DNA from: CAXWPM01 sp965206125
Lineage (GTDB): Bacteria; Acidobacteriota; Terriglobia; 20CM-2-55-15
Length of the DNA: 64,000 nucleotides
Assembly (NCBI GenBank): GCA_965206125.1
Contig: CBDBIN010000046.1
Span: forward strand, 558,001 to 622,000
Reading direction: 5' to 3'
Shown: positions 26,480 through 35,682 of the stretch, in pieces
How the letters are laid out: each line of letters begins with the position of its first letter
Position numbering within the stretch: position 1 is the stretch's first letter
Translations under genes and position numbers: made by a program
The notes under the pieces: generated by a model
The model's database searches: none
Told to the model about the DNA's origin: nothing
The model's input: only the letters and a program-made list of their open reading frames with translations

Positions 26480-29314
26480 GTGCTAGGACAAACCATATCC
26501 CACTACAAGGTCCTCGAGAAGCTCGGGGGCGGCGGCATGGGCGTTGTCTACCGCGGCGAGGATACGAAGCTGCACCGTTATGTCGCGTTGAAGTTTCTTC
26601 CCGACGAGGTGACCGACGATACGCAGGCCGTCGAGCGCTTCATGCGGGAGGCGCGGGCGGCTGCGGCTCTCGAGCATCCCAACATCTGCAGCATCCACGA
26701 CATCGGAGACCACGAAGGGCGCCCCTTCATCGTGATGGAGCTGATGAGGGGCACGACGCTCAAGCAGGCGATCCGGCGCGGTCCCATGAAGATCGACGAC
26801 GTGCTCGAATTGGGTGTGCAGCTTGCCGATGCTCTCGACGCGGCACACCAGGCAGGGATCGTCCACCGGGATATCAAGCCAGCGAACATCTTTGTTACCG
26901 ACAGGGGGCAGGCCAAAGTTCTGGATTTTGGCCTCGCGAAACTTTCCCCCTCGGTCGCGCCCGACACGCCGACCGACGCCACGGAAACGGCATCGGAAGA
27001 CGAGCAGCTCACGAGTCCCGGCTCGGCCATCGGGACGGTCGCTTACATGTCGCCCGAGCAGGCTCGCGGAGAAGACCTTGATTCGAGGACCGACCTGTTC
27101 TCGCTCGGTGTCGTCCTCTATGAGATGGCGACCGGCCGCCCCGCGTTTTCCGGCTCGACCTCTGCCGTCATCTTCGATGCTATCTTCCACGACACGCCGA
27201 CCGCCGCGGTTCGGCTGAATCCGAACGTCCCGCAGGACCTCGAAGGGATCATCGACAAGGCGTTGGTCAAGGATCGCGAACTCCGGTATCAGCACGCCTC
27301 CGGCATGCGTTCCGACCTAAAGCGGCTTTCAAAGGAGGGCGACTCCGGCCGAGCGCCGGCCGCGGCACATTCCCAAACCGTGGCGTCGTCCGCATCTAAG
27401 TCGCCGAGGGTCGTTCTGCGGCGCGTCGGCGCGCTAATTCTCGTCGTGGCGCTGGGCTTGTGGCAGTTCCTCGGTTCCAGAAATCCCCTGCTCGACGAGA
27501 CTGACGTGATTCTCCTGGCTGATTTCGTCAACACCACGGGAGATGACGACTTTGACGGCACTCTGGAGGCCGCGCTGGCGTTGAGGCTCGACGAATCGCC
27601 CTTCCTCAACATACTTCCGGGAAGACGAGTCCAGGAGATTCTGGGCCTGATGGGCAGGGAGTCCGACGAGCGCATCACTCCGTCGATCGGCGAAGAGATC
27701 TGTACCCGCGCCGGGCTCAAAGCGATGATCACCGGCGAGATCGCCTCGCTTGGGTCCAACTACATCGTCACCTTGAACGCCGTCAACTGTGGTACCGGCG
27801 AGGTCCTGGCCCGGGAGCAGGTGGAGTCGGGAACTAAGGAGGAAGTGCTGAGAGCGCTCGGCGAAGCGGCGGCGAACATGCGTGGGAACCTCGGAGAGTC
27901 GATCCGGACGATCGAGGAATTGAGCACACCGCTGGAAGAGGCCACGACGACTTCTCTTGAAGCGCTGAAATCGTTCAGCCTGGCGCCTGGCTTTCAGGTG
28001 GACGCCATCCCTTTCTACAGGCGTGCTATCGAGCTCGATCCGAATTTCGCGGAAGCCCATTCGCGTCTGGCGGCAACCTACGCGAACATCTCGGAGTTCG
28101 AAATCGCGGTCGAGTCGGCGATCCGGTCGTACGAACTGAGAGATCGTGTGAGTGAGCGGGAGCGATTCTCCGTGCTGACCCGGTACCATCAGACTGTCAC
28201 CGAGGACTTCGGAGCTGAACTCGATACTCTCCAGCAGTGGATCGAAACTTATCCACGGGCGGCTCGGGCTTACAATCTTCGATCCATCACGCTGCGCCGG
28301 GTCGGTCAGTTCCAGGGTTCGGTGGACGCCGCCGTCGAATCGATGCGCCTCGACCCGACCAGCGGCAACCCCTACTCCAACCTGGTTGGCGCTCACATCG
28401 GCCTCCTCCAGTTCGAAGATGCGAAGCGTGTGGGCGAGGAGGGGATCGAAGCGGGTCTCGATAACTACTTTCTCCGCGTCCGAATGTATCGGATCGCTTT
28501 TGTCGAAGGCGACGCCGAGCAGGCGGCGCGACACCTTGAATGGGCCAACGGTAGACCCACCGAGTACCGGTTTCTGGCGGCACAGGCAGGTACTTCGGTG
28601 TTCGCCGGAAAGCTCGGTGAGGCGCGGCAGTTCTACAGCAGGGCGGCAACCCTGGCGGCTCAAGGGCTCAGTGCAGAGAATCCGGCACGGATCATGGCGG
28701 AGCAAGCCTGGATCGAGGCCCTGGCCGGAAACACCGCGGCCGCCGTCGAGAAGGCGAACGAAGCTTTGGGCACCCATCCGGGCCGTTCGGTGCGCATGAC
28801 CGCCGTTTTGGCATTGGCACTTGGCGGCGCGGCAGAACAGGCAGAGGAGGTCCTCGCTGAGCTCTTCGCTCAGAACCCGGACCATCTCGCCCTGAATGCC
28901 GTGACGGCACCGACGGTTCGCGCGATCATTGCGCTCGATCAAGGTTTACCAGCCGAAGCGCTCGGGCAGCTCCAGGCGGCGACTGCCTACGAACGTTCGA
29001 ACCTGCCGCCGACGTACTTCCGCGGTCTTGCCCACCTTGCTCTGGGCCAGGGAGCCGAGGCTGCAGCAGCGTTCCAGCAAGTATTCGACAATCGGGGCGC
29101 CGCACTGGCGCGCCTCCGGACGTCGTCGGCTCCGTTCGGAGGCTTTCCGTTCCAGTTGGCCCATGTCGGCCTGGCCCGGGCCCACGCCCTTCAGGGGAAC
29201 GCTGATCTGGCCCGCGAATCCTACGATCGGTTCTTCGAGTTATGGAGCGAGGCCGACGCGGACGTGCCCATCATCGAGGAAGCCCGGGCGGAATATCGTC
29301 AGCTTTCGAACTGA
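26480..29314 (+). CDS. Receptor-like Ser/Thr protein kinase with TPR-type C-terminal domain
   Basis: GTG start at 26480 after GGGGAAAAC. The kinase core is intact: LGGGGMGVVY, VALKFLP, HRDIKPANI, DFGLAKLS, MSPEQARGED. One membrane helix lies near residue 315 (VGALILVVALGLWQFL). Outside it is an alpha/beta region (VILLADFVNTTGDDDFDGTL) often seen before TPRs in this kinase class. About ten TPR-like helical repeats follow (FYRRAIELDPNFAEAHSRLA, QFQGSVDAAVESMRLDP). The family adds phosphate to Ser/Thr of unknown substrates; the TPRs may bind proteins. It is co-oriented with the kinase upstream, so the two may form one transcript ending at the hairpin at 29321. Confidence 0.95.
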   Translation: MLGQTISHYKVLEKLGGGGMGVVYRGEDTKLHRYVALKFLPDEVTDDTQAVERFMREARAAAALEHPNICSIHDIGDHEGRPFIVMELMRGTTLKQAIRRGPMKIDDVLELGVQLADALDAAHQAGIVHRDIKPANIFVTDRGQAKVLDFGLAKLSPSVAPDTPTDATETASEDEQLTSPGSAIGTVAYMSPEQARGEDLDSRTDLFSLGVVLYEMATGRPAFSGSTSAVIFDAIFHDTPTAAVRLNPNVPQDLEGIIDKALVKDRELRYQHASGMRSDLKRLSKEGDSGRAPAAAHSQTVASSASKSPRVVLRRVGALILVVALGLWQFLGSRNPLLDETDVILLADFVNTTGDDDFDGTLEAALALRLDESPFLNILPGRRVQEILGLMGRESDERITPSIGEEICTRAGLKAMITGEIASLGSNYIVTLNAVNCGTGEVLAREQVESGTKEEVLRALGEAAANMRGNLGESIRTIEELSTPLEEATTTSLEALKSFSLAPGFQVDAIPFYRRAIELDPNFAEAHSRLAATYANISEFEIAVESAIRSYELRDRVSERERFSVLTRYHQTVTEDFGAELDTLQQWIETYPRAARAYNLRSITLRRVGQFQGSVDAAVESMRLDPTSGNPYSNLVGAHIGLLQFEDAKRVGEEGIEAGLDNYFLRVRMYRIAFVEGDAEQAARHLEWANGRPTEYRFLAAQAGTSVFAGKLGEARQFYSRAATLAAQGLSAENPARIMAEQAWIEALAGNTAAAVEKANEALGTHPGRSVRMTAVLALALGGAAEQAEEVLAELFAQNPDHLALNAVTAPTVRAIIALDQGLPAEALGQLQAATAYERSNLPPTYFRGLAHLALGQGAEAAAAFQQVFDNRGAALARLRTSSAPFGGFPFQLAHVGLARAHALQGNADLARESYDRFFELWSEADADVPIIEEARAEYRQLSN

Positions 29315-29320
29315 TTGTCG

Positions 29321-29342
29321 GGGGACCGGCTCCCCTGTCCCC
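29321..29342 (+). terminator. Hairpin of the GGGGACAGG family after the kinase gene
   Basis: GGGGACCGG pairs with CCTGTCCCC around a CTCC loop, nine base pairs with one mismatch, seven bases after the kinase stop. No T-run follows, so it may be a repeat or an mRNA 3'-end stabiliser rather than a classical terminator. Close relatives occur at 35644 and 41256. Confidence 0.45.
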
Positions 29343-29477
29343 TCAACCCTCCCCCCAACTCGTCGAAACCACCGCTCATTGTCGAATTGCCGCCGCTGAC
29401 CGGATTGGGCTCGGTGCAGGCCGTTGTGTGCCGCAAAATTGAGTCATGTTGAGCTCAATCCGAAGGAGGTTGGCCTG

Positions 29478-29687
29478 ATGCTGTGTGGAATATTAATCGT
29501 CATTGCGGGCGTCGTTCTGCTGGGTCAGACCATGGGCCTGATTCCTTACGATGTCTGGTCATATCTGGTGCCGGTACTGCTCATACTGTGGGGGGCCGGG
29601 ATCATAGCAGGAAGGAGTTGGTCCTGGTGCGTTCCAAGAGAATCGCGGTATCAGGAAGGCGGCCGACGGCTCGACGGACCGCTGTAG
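29478..29687 (+). CDS. Small membrane protein, DUF5668/LiaF-TM-like
   Basis: 69 residues from ATG 29478, chosen because AAGGAGGT (29463-29470) sits seven bases upstream. Two short hydrophobic segments, MLCGILIVIAGVVLLGQTMG and VWSYLVPVLLILWGAGII, are separated by LIPYD; this is the two-helix unit found in DUF5668/LiaI-LiaF-type proteins. The function is unknown; such proteins are often linked to envelope-stress systems. The neighbour downstream (29707) is cut off by an IS6 element, so the former operon is lost. Confidence 0.65.
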   Translation: MLCGILIVIAGVVLLGQTMGLIPYDVWSYLVPVLLILWGAGIIAGRSWSWCVPRESRYQEGGRRLDGPL

Positions 29688-29706
29688 AGCGGTTCGGGGA
29701 CTTCTC

Positions 29707-29817
29707 ATGGCTATCACCGACACTGTAAGACCCGGGACCCTCCCCCATCCGGGCCCTGTAGGACGCATCATAAGGCTCCTGATGGGCTTGTTGGTCCTGC
29801 GCTTCCTGGCCGGCGGG
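29707..29817 (+). pseudogene. 5' end of an unknown membrane-protein gene cut by IS6
   Basis: ATG 29707 begins MAITDTVRPGTLPHPGPVG followed by IIRLLMGLLVLRFLAGGG, a probable first membrane helix. The frame runs straight into the IS6 terminal repeat at 29818 and stops within the element at 29898. The rest of the gene is not found beyond the IS, where a different gene (the caspase-like one) is cut, so the missing part was deleted. Confidence 0.5.
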
Positions 29818-30638
29818 GGTTCTGGTGCAGATAGGATTGTCGGAGCGATAAGACCAGGAGTGTGCCGCAGCGATGCGGACTATGCTGCCATGACGTGACG
29901 CCAGATCACCGCAGGATTCGACTGCAATGTGATCGGAATTGCGAACTGGCGTTTGTGGATCTTCTGCGCCAGCTCGATGCCGGTAATCACCCGTCGCGCA
30001 TTGTAGAACGTCTTGAATCCCAACATCGGCCGCAATCGCCCCTTCACCCGGCGGTGGTCCTGCTCCACCACGTTGTTCAGGTATTGACAGCAACGAATCT
30101 TCACCGGGTTCCGTCCCCGGAAGTTGAACTCCCCGTTCATTCCCATGCGACGTAGCGCGCTATGGCTCGGCCGGTGGCCATCCAGGGTGATGCTGTGTGG
30201 CTCCGGATGATGCTTCAGTGCCTTGCGAAAGAATGCCTTCGCTGCCGCAATGCCGCGTGTTCGACTCAGATAGAACTCCACGGTGTTGCCCTGTCCATCC
30301 ACGGCGCGGTACAGATACATCCACTGGCCCCGAACCTTGATGAACGTTTCATCGACTCGCCAGCTTCCTCCTACCGGTCGCTCGAATCGGCGCCAGCGCT
30401 TTTCGCACGTTTCGGCATAGCGAACCACCCAACGCAAGATTGTGGTGTGCGAAATCGACAAGCCCCGCTCACCAAGAATCACGACCAAATCCCGGTAGCT
30501 GAGTTTGAAGCGAAAATACCAGCGAAGGCAGAGGAGAATGATGTCGTCTTCGAACCAACGTCCGGCAAATAGAGGATTCCGTTTCGTTTTGCGATGCGCC
30601 ATATCCCATTATCGCCAATTCGCCCTTGGGCTGTCTGC
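29818..30638 (-). mobile_element. IS6-family element, copy 1 (right terminus damaged)
   Basis: The left end has the terminal repeat GGTTCTGGTGCAGATAG. The body matches copy 2 at 55700-56527 and encodes the same 240-residue transposase. The right end matches copy 2 as far as CTTGGGCTGTCTGC, with a 2-base difference just before. It then lacks the outermost ACCAGAACC, giving GTACCTGCG instead. The flanks on the two sides belong to different broken genes, which fits adjacent-deletion activity of IS6 elements. Confidence 0.85.
29880..30602 (-). CDS. IS6-family transposase, copy 1
   Basis: 240 residues with a zinc-like/HTH N-terminus (FRFKLSYRDLVVILGERGLS) and the DDE catalytic domain: WRVDETFIKVRGQWMYLYRA (first D), SITLDGHRPSHSALRRMG (second D) and VEQDHRRVKGRLRPMLGF (E). 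The length and motif spacing are those of IS26/IS240-type IS6 elements. The protein is identical to that of copy 2. Such transposases act by replicative cointegration or conservative joining with another copy. Confidence 0.95.
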   Translation of the reverse strand: MAHRKTKRNPLFAGRWFEDDIILLCLRWYFRFKLSYRDLVVILGERGLSISHTTILRWVVRYAETCEKRWRRFERPVGGSWRVDETFIKVRGQWMYLYRAVDGQGNTVEFYLSRTRGIAAAKAFFRKALKHHPEPHSITLDGHRPSHSALRRMGMNGEFNFRGRNPVKIRCCQYLNNVVEQDHRRVKGRLRPMLGFKTFYNARRVITGIELAQKIHKRQFAIPITLQSNPAVIWRHVMAA

Positions 30639-32672
30639 GTACCTGCGTTGTTCCAGGTAGACCAGCGAGAGGGTGTAGCGGGGGTAGTTCCATTCCGGAG
30701 TCAGGGCGATCGCCTGCTCGAGCGCAGGGATAGCATCGTCGAATAGGCCCTGCTGCCAGTACGCCAGGCCGATCGCGTTGTGGGCGTGACTCGCCTGATC
30801 GTCGAGAGCGATAGCCTGCTGTAACTGCTGAACCGCGGCGGCGTATTGCGCGTCTTCGATCAGCGCGCGTCCATCGAAGAAACGCTGCTGGGATTCCAGT
30901 TCAGGGGTTGCCTGGAACAACTGGCGGACTCGAGCAGTCAACAGCGCGCCCTCTTCGAAGGTCTCCGAATTCCAACGAACGTCGCCACCGCGCCGGTACT
31001 TGAGGATTATCCTTTGCGCCCGGTTTCCCATCGCTACGATAAGGCGATTCCGGATGTCGCTCGCGACTGCGGCCGGGAGACCACCCTGTAGCTGGTTGTA
31101 GTAATCCCATGCGGACTGGCCCTGTGGCTCGATAACGTCGTCGGCCCAGAGTGCCCGTTCAAAGTCCTGATACGTGCCGACAAGCCCGGCAGGCACACCC
31201 ACAGGGACAGGTATCTGCGAAGGGGAAATCGGCCGGGCCGCGACGAACCGCAGCTCGCCACTGTCCAGATCGAACACATGAGATCCGTCGAACAGCTCAA
31301 GCCGGAAGCGGTATTCCCGATCGGGTGACGGGACCAGCCTCAGGTTATGGACGCCTGGAATCAGTCCCCGGATTTGGAAGAGTTGTCCGTCCGTTCGGCT
31401 GTTGCCGAAATAGGCGCCATCAACGTAGACATCGGATGGATCGTTGAGTCGGATCAGGAGCACGGCTGAAGACCCGCCCGCCTGGAGGACCTGGGGAGAT
31501 TCAAAGACGATGGGCAAGAGCGATGCCGTACGTAGCGGTGTGCCTGGCTGGAAGCTCGAACCCAGGTCATCGATCCTCAGCGTGTTGGAACCCTCCTCCA
31601 GTACTACCGTCACCGTGCGTTCATTATTCTCGGCATCATAGAATCGAAGTTCCAACCGACCGGGCTGAAGCTCAGCGATTTCGATGTCGCCGTCCTCTTG
31701 GGCTACCTGTTGTACGGTCCGCGATTCAGATGCCGGGTCCAGCCATTCGACGCGTGCATAACCCGTTGCCCCGGCGCCGACGATGATCAGGCGGGTCGTC
31801 TCGGTTGGAGCCGCCGGAATCGGGCCGGGCAAGTCCAGGTAGGCCAGGGGCAGCGCCGGATCGAAATTGTTGTTGGCCATGGGATTTTGCTGGTTGGCCG
31901 TGTACTTCGGGACTTCGGACCGGACGTAGGTGACGACGTCGAGCGCGGCGGCGACCGCCGACCCGGGTGCAGCACCCCCGCCGTTCAGCGCTTCCAGCAA
32001 CGTGTAGGTGAACACGCCACTTTCCAGATCATCACGTTCCCATGAAGCCTCGGTTGGCCGGCTGGCCAACAGGTTGAGGAAAGTCCCGCCTCCTGCATCG
32101 ATGCTCAGGAGCTCGTCGTTCAGCAGGTTCTGGATCCTTGTTCCGAGTGCGGTCTGTTGTGCGCCGATCCGGCCGGCGTTGCACATATCTGTAATAAGAA
32201 TGCGGGTGTTCGCATGAGCCAGGCCAGCCTCGACCATGTCTTTCAGATGAGAGAAATTTATCGCGGAAGCCGCCGGGAGATTCAGGGCGCCGTCGCTCGG
32301 GATGAAGTAGCCGACCCGGTTCTTGATGAAACCGTGTCCGGCGAGGTAGACGTAGACGGTGTCGCCCCTCTGGACCTTTCCCTGCAGTTCTTCCAGCGCG
32401 ACCAGCACGCCGAAACGCGTCGCCTCATCTTCAAGCAGCGTAAAGATATGGTCGGCGGGTATGCCGCCGCCGCGGGGGCTCTGGAGGAAGCTGCTGAACC
32501 CGTTCGCGTCGGAGGCGGCAAACTGGAGCGGTTCGGCGTGCGCGTAGTTGGACACACCGATCACGATTGCCCAGAGTCGATTGCTGTCGATCCGCGGTGC
32601 GTCCTGGGCCAGAAAGGACGTCGCAGCCACGACCATGGCGAGAACGATGATCCCTGGGATTCGATGGCTCAT
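30609..32672 (-). CDS. Caspase-like (peptidase C14) secreted protein with TPRs, C-terminus cut by IS6
   Basis: ATG 32672 gives a signal peptide (MSHRIPGIIVLAMVVAATSF). The caspase fold starts RLWAIVIGVSNY and has the catalytic His in VYVYLAGHGF and catalytic Cys in ILITDMCNAGR, so the dyad is intact. A beta-rich middle part follows (PEGA-like turn SDVYVDGAYFGNSRTDGQLF), then TPR motifs at the end (AIGLAYWQQGLFDDAIPALE). The last residues, YADSPRANWR, come from IS6 terminal sequence at about 30625-30638, so the TPR domain is truncated. Bacterial caspase homologues of this type may act in signalling or programmed death, often next to kinases. Here it lies between kinase genes, a neighbourhood that suggests a shared pathway (inference). 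Confidence 0.85.
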   Translation of the reverse strand: MSHRIPGIIVLAMVVAATSFLAQDAPRIDSNRLWAIVIGVSNYAHAEPLQFAASDANGFSSFLQSPRGGGIPADHIFTLLEDEATRFGVLVALEELQGKVQRGDTVYVYLAGHGFIKNRVGYFIPSDGALNLPAASAINFSHLKDMVEAGLAHANTRILITDMCNAGRIGAQQTALGTRIQNLLNDELLSIDAGGGTFLNLLASRPTEASWERDDLESGVFTYTLLEALNGGGAAPGSAVAAALDVVTYVRSEVPKYTANQQNPMANNNFDPALPLAYLDLPGPIPAAPTETTRLIIVGAGATGYARVEWLDPASESRTVQQVAQEDGDIEIAELQPGRLELRFYDAENNERTVTVVLEEGSNTLRIDDLGSSFQPGTPLRTASLLPIVFESPQVLQAGGSSAVLLIRLNDPSDVYVDGAYFGNSRTDGQLFQIRGLIPGVHNLRLVPSPDREYRFRLELFDGSHVFDLDSGELRFVAARPISPSQIPVPVGVPAGLVGTYQDFERALWADDVIEPQGQSAWDYYNQLQGGLPAAVASDIRNRLIVAMGNRAQRIILKYRRGGDVRWNSETFEEGALLTARVRQLFQATPELESQQRFFDGRALIEDAQYAAAVQQLQQAIALDDQASHAHNAIGLAYWQQGLFDDAIPALEQAIALTPEWNYPRYTLSLVYLEQRRYADSPRANWR

Positions 32673-32859
32673 GCGAATACCTGCGAGCACATTATAGAAT
32701 GAGCGCGTCAATTGACAGCGACGCTATTCGGTCTCGAGGCCCGGCCTCGTCCTGACCGCATTGACCCGCAATCAACCGTCTCGTAAGATTTCGGGAAGTC
32801 TTCAGAACTTTGTGATGGCGGTCGAGGACCGCTTGTGCAGGTTTCACACCGGAGCCAGT

Positions 32860-35535
32860 GTGGCGATCGTAAAGGGAACCCGACTCGGCAACTACGAAAT
32901 ACTCTCTCTGCTCGGTAAGGGTGGGATGGGTGAGGTTTGGCGCGCGCGCGATACCACGCTGGGCCGTGAAGTTGCAATCAAGACCCTGCCTGAAGAGTTT
33001 GCCAGAGACGAGGAACGGTTGGCCCGGTTTGAACGCGAAGCGAAGCTGCTCGCAACGCTGAACCATCCGAACATTGCCGCCATCTACGGGTTTGAAGAGC
33101 ACGACGGCACTCCGTTCCTCGTGCTCGAATTGGTGGAAGGGGACACGCTCGGCGACCGGTTGAAGGGCGGCGCGATTGCCGCCGAAGAGTCCATGAGGCT
33201 TGCGCTCCAGATTGCCGAGGCTCTCGAAGCGGCGCACCAGAAGGGCGTCATCCACCGTGACCTGAAGCCTGCCAACATCAAGGTCACTCCCGAAGGCAAA
33301 GTGAAGGTGCTGGACTTCGGACTGGCAAAGGCATACCGCAGCGAGCTCGCCGGCGAGGAAGCGGTAGCGGAGACGATTACTGCGCTCGGCGAGACTCGTG
33401 ATGGCCAGCTCCTCGGGACGCCGGCCTACATGAGCCCGGAACAGGCCCGACGCCAGGCGGTCGACCACCGTTCCGACGTCTGGACGTTCGGTAGCGTGCT
33501 TTTCGAAATACTCACAGGATCGACTCCATTCAAAGGCCCGACCGTCGCAGACACGATCGCTGGAATCCTCGAACGTGAACCCGATCTCAACAAACTGCCC
33601 CGCAACATCCACCCGGGAGTGCGGCAGCTCGTCCGACTTTGCCTGAGCAAGAACCCGAAGCGACGCTGGCAGGCCATGGGGGACGTGCGACTAGAAATCG
33701 AAGAGGTCCTGGAGGATCCGAGTGGGCTGACGCTTGAACGTGTTGCTGCGAGGGGGCCCGTCGGGCGGCGTGTCGCTACTTACTTGGTTGCTGGTCTGGT
33801 GTTGGCACTCGTTGCCGTCGCTCTTACCTCATACCTGAGGCCGCTGCCGCTGTCGGAACCTGGTCCAGTCATTCGGTTCGACTACCAACTTCCGGAAGAC
33901 CAGGCTTTCAATCCCAACCTACCTTATCCCTTCGTTGCCGTCTCCCCCGACGGGGACCGGATCGCGTACGTCGCCAATTCGCAGCTTTACCTGTGGAACC
34001 TCGAACAGGGTGATGCGCTTCCGGTTTCGGGCACGATGGACGCCCCCCTCGATCCGGTCTTTTCCCCCGACGGTGCATGGATCTCTTACTTTTCCCGGAC
34101 CGATGGCCAATTGAAAAAGATCGCCGTGGATGGTGGAGCGCCGTTTCCGCTAAGCGACGTGGATCCCCCTTACATGATGGCCAGCTGGAACGGCAACGAC
34201 ACGATCGTGTACGGACAGCGCCAGGGCGTCATGAGTGTGTCGGCCAACGGCGGTGAGCCGGAGTTGATCGTCGCCGCAAATCAAGGCGAGACGCTGAGCG
34301 CTCCATGGTTTCTGCCGGACGGCCAGTCGATGTTATTGACCGTACGAACGTCCTCCGGGTCGGCAAACTCCGAGATCGTTGCCTACTCACTCGAATCCCG
34401 TGAACGGAAGACGCTTGTTCAGGGTGGACTGGATGCGCGATATCTGCCGACCGGACATTTGGTCTATGCCGCCCGAGATGTCCTATACGCGGCTCCCTTT
34501 GACGTCGCGACGCTGGAATTGTCCACAGACGCGGTTGCCGTCATGGAAGACGTTTTGAACACCGGCAGCGCAAGCTACTCGTTCGGTGAAGGCGGGACGC
34601 TGGCCTATCTGCCTGGCGAAACCATCGGCTACGGCGGAGTCGTCAGCTGGAGGGACAAAGAAGGCGAGGTCACGACCCTGATGGACGAGAACCGATCCTA
34701 TCGTTTCGTCCGTCTTTCGGCCGCAGGCGATCGGCTGGCGGCTCTGATCCGGGATCAGAACGGCGTCGACAACGTTTGGGTCTACGACGTTCGAAGCGGC
34801 ACACCCTTGCAGTTGACGGACGACGATCGCCCGAAGGGCGCGCTCGCATGGTCGTCCGATGGGGAGTGGGTCACTTTCTCCAGCGACGCGCACATTTACC
34901 GGCAGAAGACCGACGGGAGCGAACCGCCGCAACTTCTGTGGACGCACGCCGAGTCGGTAGGTGCGATGAACTGGTCCCCGGACGATCGTTTCCTGGCCTT
35001 CGACACGGCGACCAGCCTCTTGACCCAGACGGGAGATATCTGGGTGTTTTCCCTCGACGAGGGTACCGCAACGCCTTTCACCGAAACCGACGATGTGGAA
35101 GCCGCTCCCGCCTTCTCTCGAGACGGACGATGGATCTCCTTCGTCCGCCGCGGCACCGGAGGCAACAGGGTTTGGGTAGCGCCCCATCCCGGACCGGGCC
35201 CCGGGCGCCAGGTGTCCACCGTCACCGGTGGGGTACTGGGTGGCTGGTCCACCTGGTCCCGAGACGGACAGGCACTCTACTACCGCGGTATCGGACGCAA
35301 CTTCGAGAAAATCATGGTCGTCTCCGTCGAAACCGACACCGATTTCACACGAGGCGAGCCTCGGACGTTTCTCGATCTGCCTTCCTCATCCACGGTATGG
35401 GACCTTCACGCGGATGGTGAACGGTTTCTCGTCCTTCGAAACGTCGCCATCCGGGGAATCAACGAGCAGAACGCCCGAATCAACGTCGTCGTGAACTGGT
35501 TTGAAGAACTGAAGGAGAAGGTTCCGGTGCCTTAG
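32860..35535 (+). CDS. Receptor-like Ser/Thr protein kinase with TolB-like propeller
   Basis: The GTG at 32860 is preferred, with GGAG five bases before it; an upstream ATG (32815) is possible. The kinase domain is intact: LLGKGGMGEVWRARD, VAIKTLP, HRDLKPANI, DFGLAKAYR, MSPEQARRQAVD. A membrane helix (VATYLVAGLVLALVAVAL) follows near residue 310. A propeller of about 570 residues comes next (FVAVSPDGDRIAYVA, FSPDGAWISYFS, NWSPDDRFLAFD). It is clearly paralogous to the kinase at 23745 in every part, including the shared ending NWFEELKEKVPVP / NWFEELRERVLVP. It is divergent from the caspase-like gene, and the two may share a promoter region. Confidence 0.95.
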   Translation: MAIVKGTRLGNYEILSLLGKGGMGEVWRARDTTLGREVAIKTLPEEFARDEERLARFEREAKLLATLNHPNIAAIYGFEEHDGTPFLVLELVEGDTLGDRLKGGAIAAEESMRLALQIAEALEAAHQKGVIHRDLKPANIKVTPEGKVKVLDFGLAKAYRSELAGEEAVAETITALGETRDGQLLGTPAYMSPEQARRQAVDHRSDVWTFGSVLFEILTGSTPFKGPTVADTIAGILEREPDLNKLPRNIHPGVRQLVRLCLSKNPKRRWQAMGDVRLEIEEVLEDPSGLTLERVAARGPVGRRVATYLVAGLVLALVAVALTSYLRPLPLSEPGPVIRFDYQLPEDQAFNPNLPYPFVAVSPDGDRIAYVANSQLYLWNLEQGDALPVSGTMDAPLDPVFSPDGAWISYFSRTDGQLKKIAVDGGAPFPLSDVDPPYMMASWNGNDTIVYGQRQGVMSVSANGGEPELIVAANQGETLSAPWFLPDGQSMLLTVRTSSGSANSEIVAYSLESRERKTLVQGGLDARYLPTGHLVYAARDVLYAAPFDVATLELSTDAVAVMEDVLNTGSASYSFGEGGTLAYLPGETIGYGGVVSWRDKEGEVTTLMDENRSYRFVRLSAAGDRLAALIRDQNGVDNVWVYDVRSGTPLQLTDDDRPKGALAWSSDGEWVTFSSDAHIYRQKTDGSEPPQLLWTHAESVGAMNWSPDDRFLAFDTATSLLTQTGDIWVFSLDEGTATPFTETDDVEAAPAFSRDGRWISFVRRGTGGNRVWVAPHPGPGPGRQVSTVTGGVLGGWSTWSRDGQALYYRGIGRNFEKIMVVSVETDTDFTRGEPRTFLDLPSSSTVWDLHADGERFLVLRNVAIRGINEQNARINVVVNWFEELKEKVPVP

Positions 35536-35643
35536 CGCGTAGATTCGTCGCCACACCCTCCCGACGGAACCGGAAGCGGTAGCGACCGGGTTTCCTCATC
35601 TGCACCTGAATGCGCCCAGCCGAAGACTGCCGACCGAAAGGAA

Positions 35644-35673
35644 AAATAGGGACATAGGTGCCTGTCCCTATTT
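35644..35673. terminator. Perfect 11-bp hairpin between converging genes
   Basis: AAATAGGGACA pairs exactly with TGTCCCTATTT around the 8-base loop TAGGTGCC. Because of the A- and T-rich outer bases it can serve as a terminator in both directions, for the kinase (stop 35535) and the DUF1028 gene (stop 35683). The core GGGACA...TGTCCC is shared with the hairpins at 29321 and 41256. Confidence 0.7.
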
Positions 35674-35682
35674 CCCTCGATG

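Noticed and set aside
27434..28942. 502-codon open frame on the minus strand
   Set aside because: Antisense to the kinase/TPR gene, where TPR periodicity is clear on the plus strand. High G+C favours long antisense frames.
29862..30155. 97-codon frame on the plus strand, repeated at 55744-56037
   Set aside because: It is the antisense of the IS6 transposase and is repeated only because the IS is repeated.
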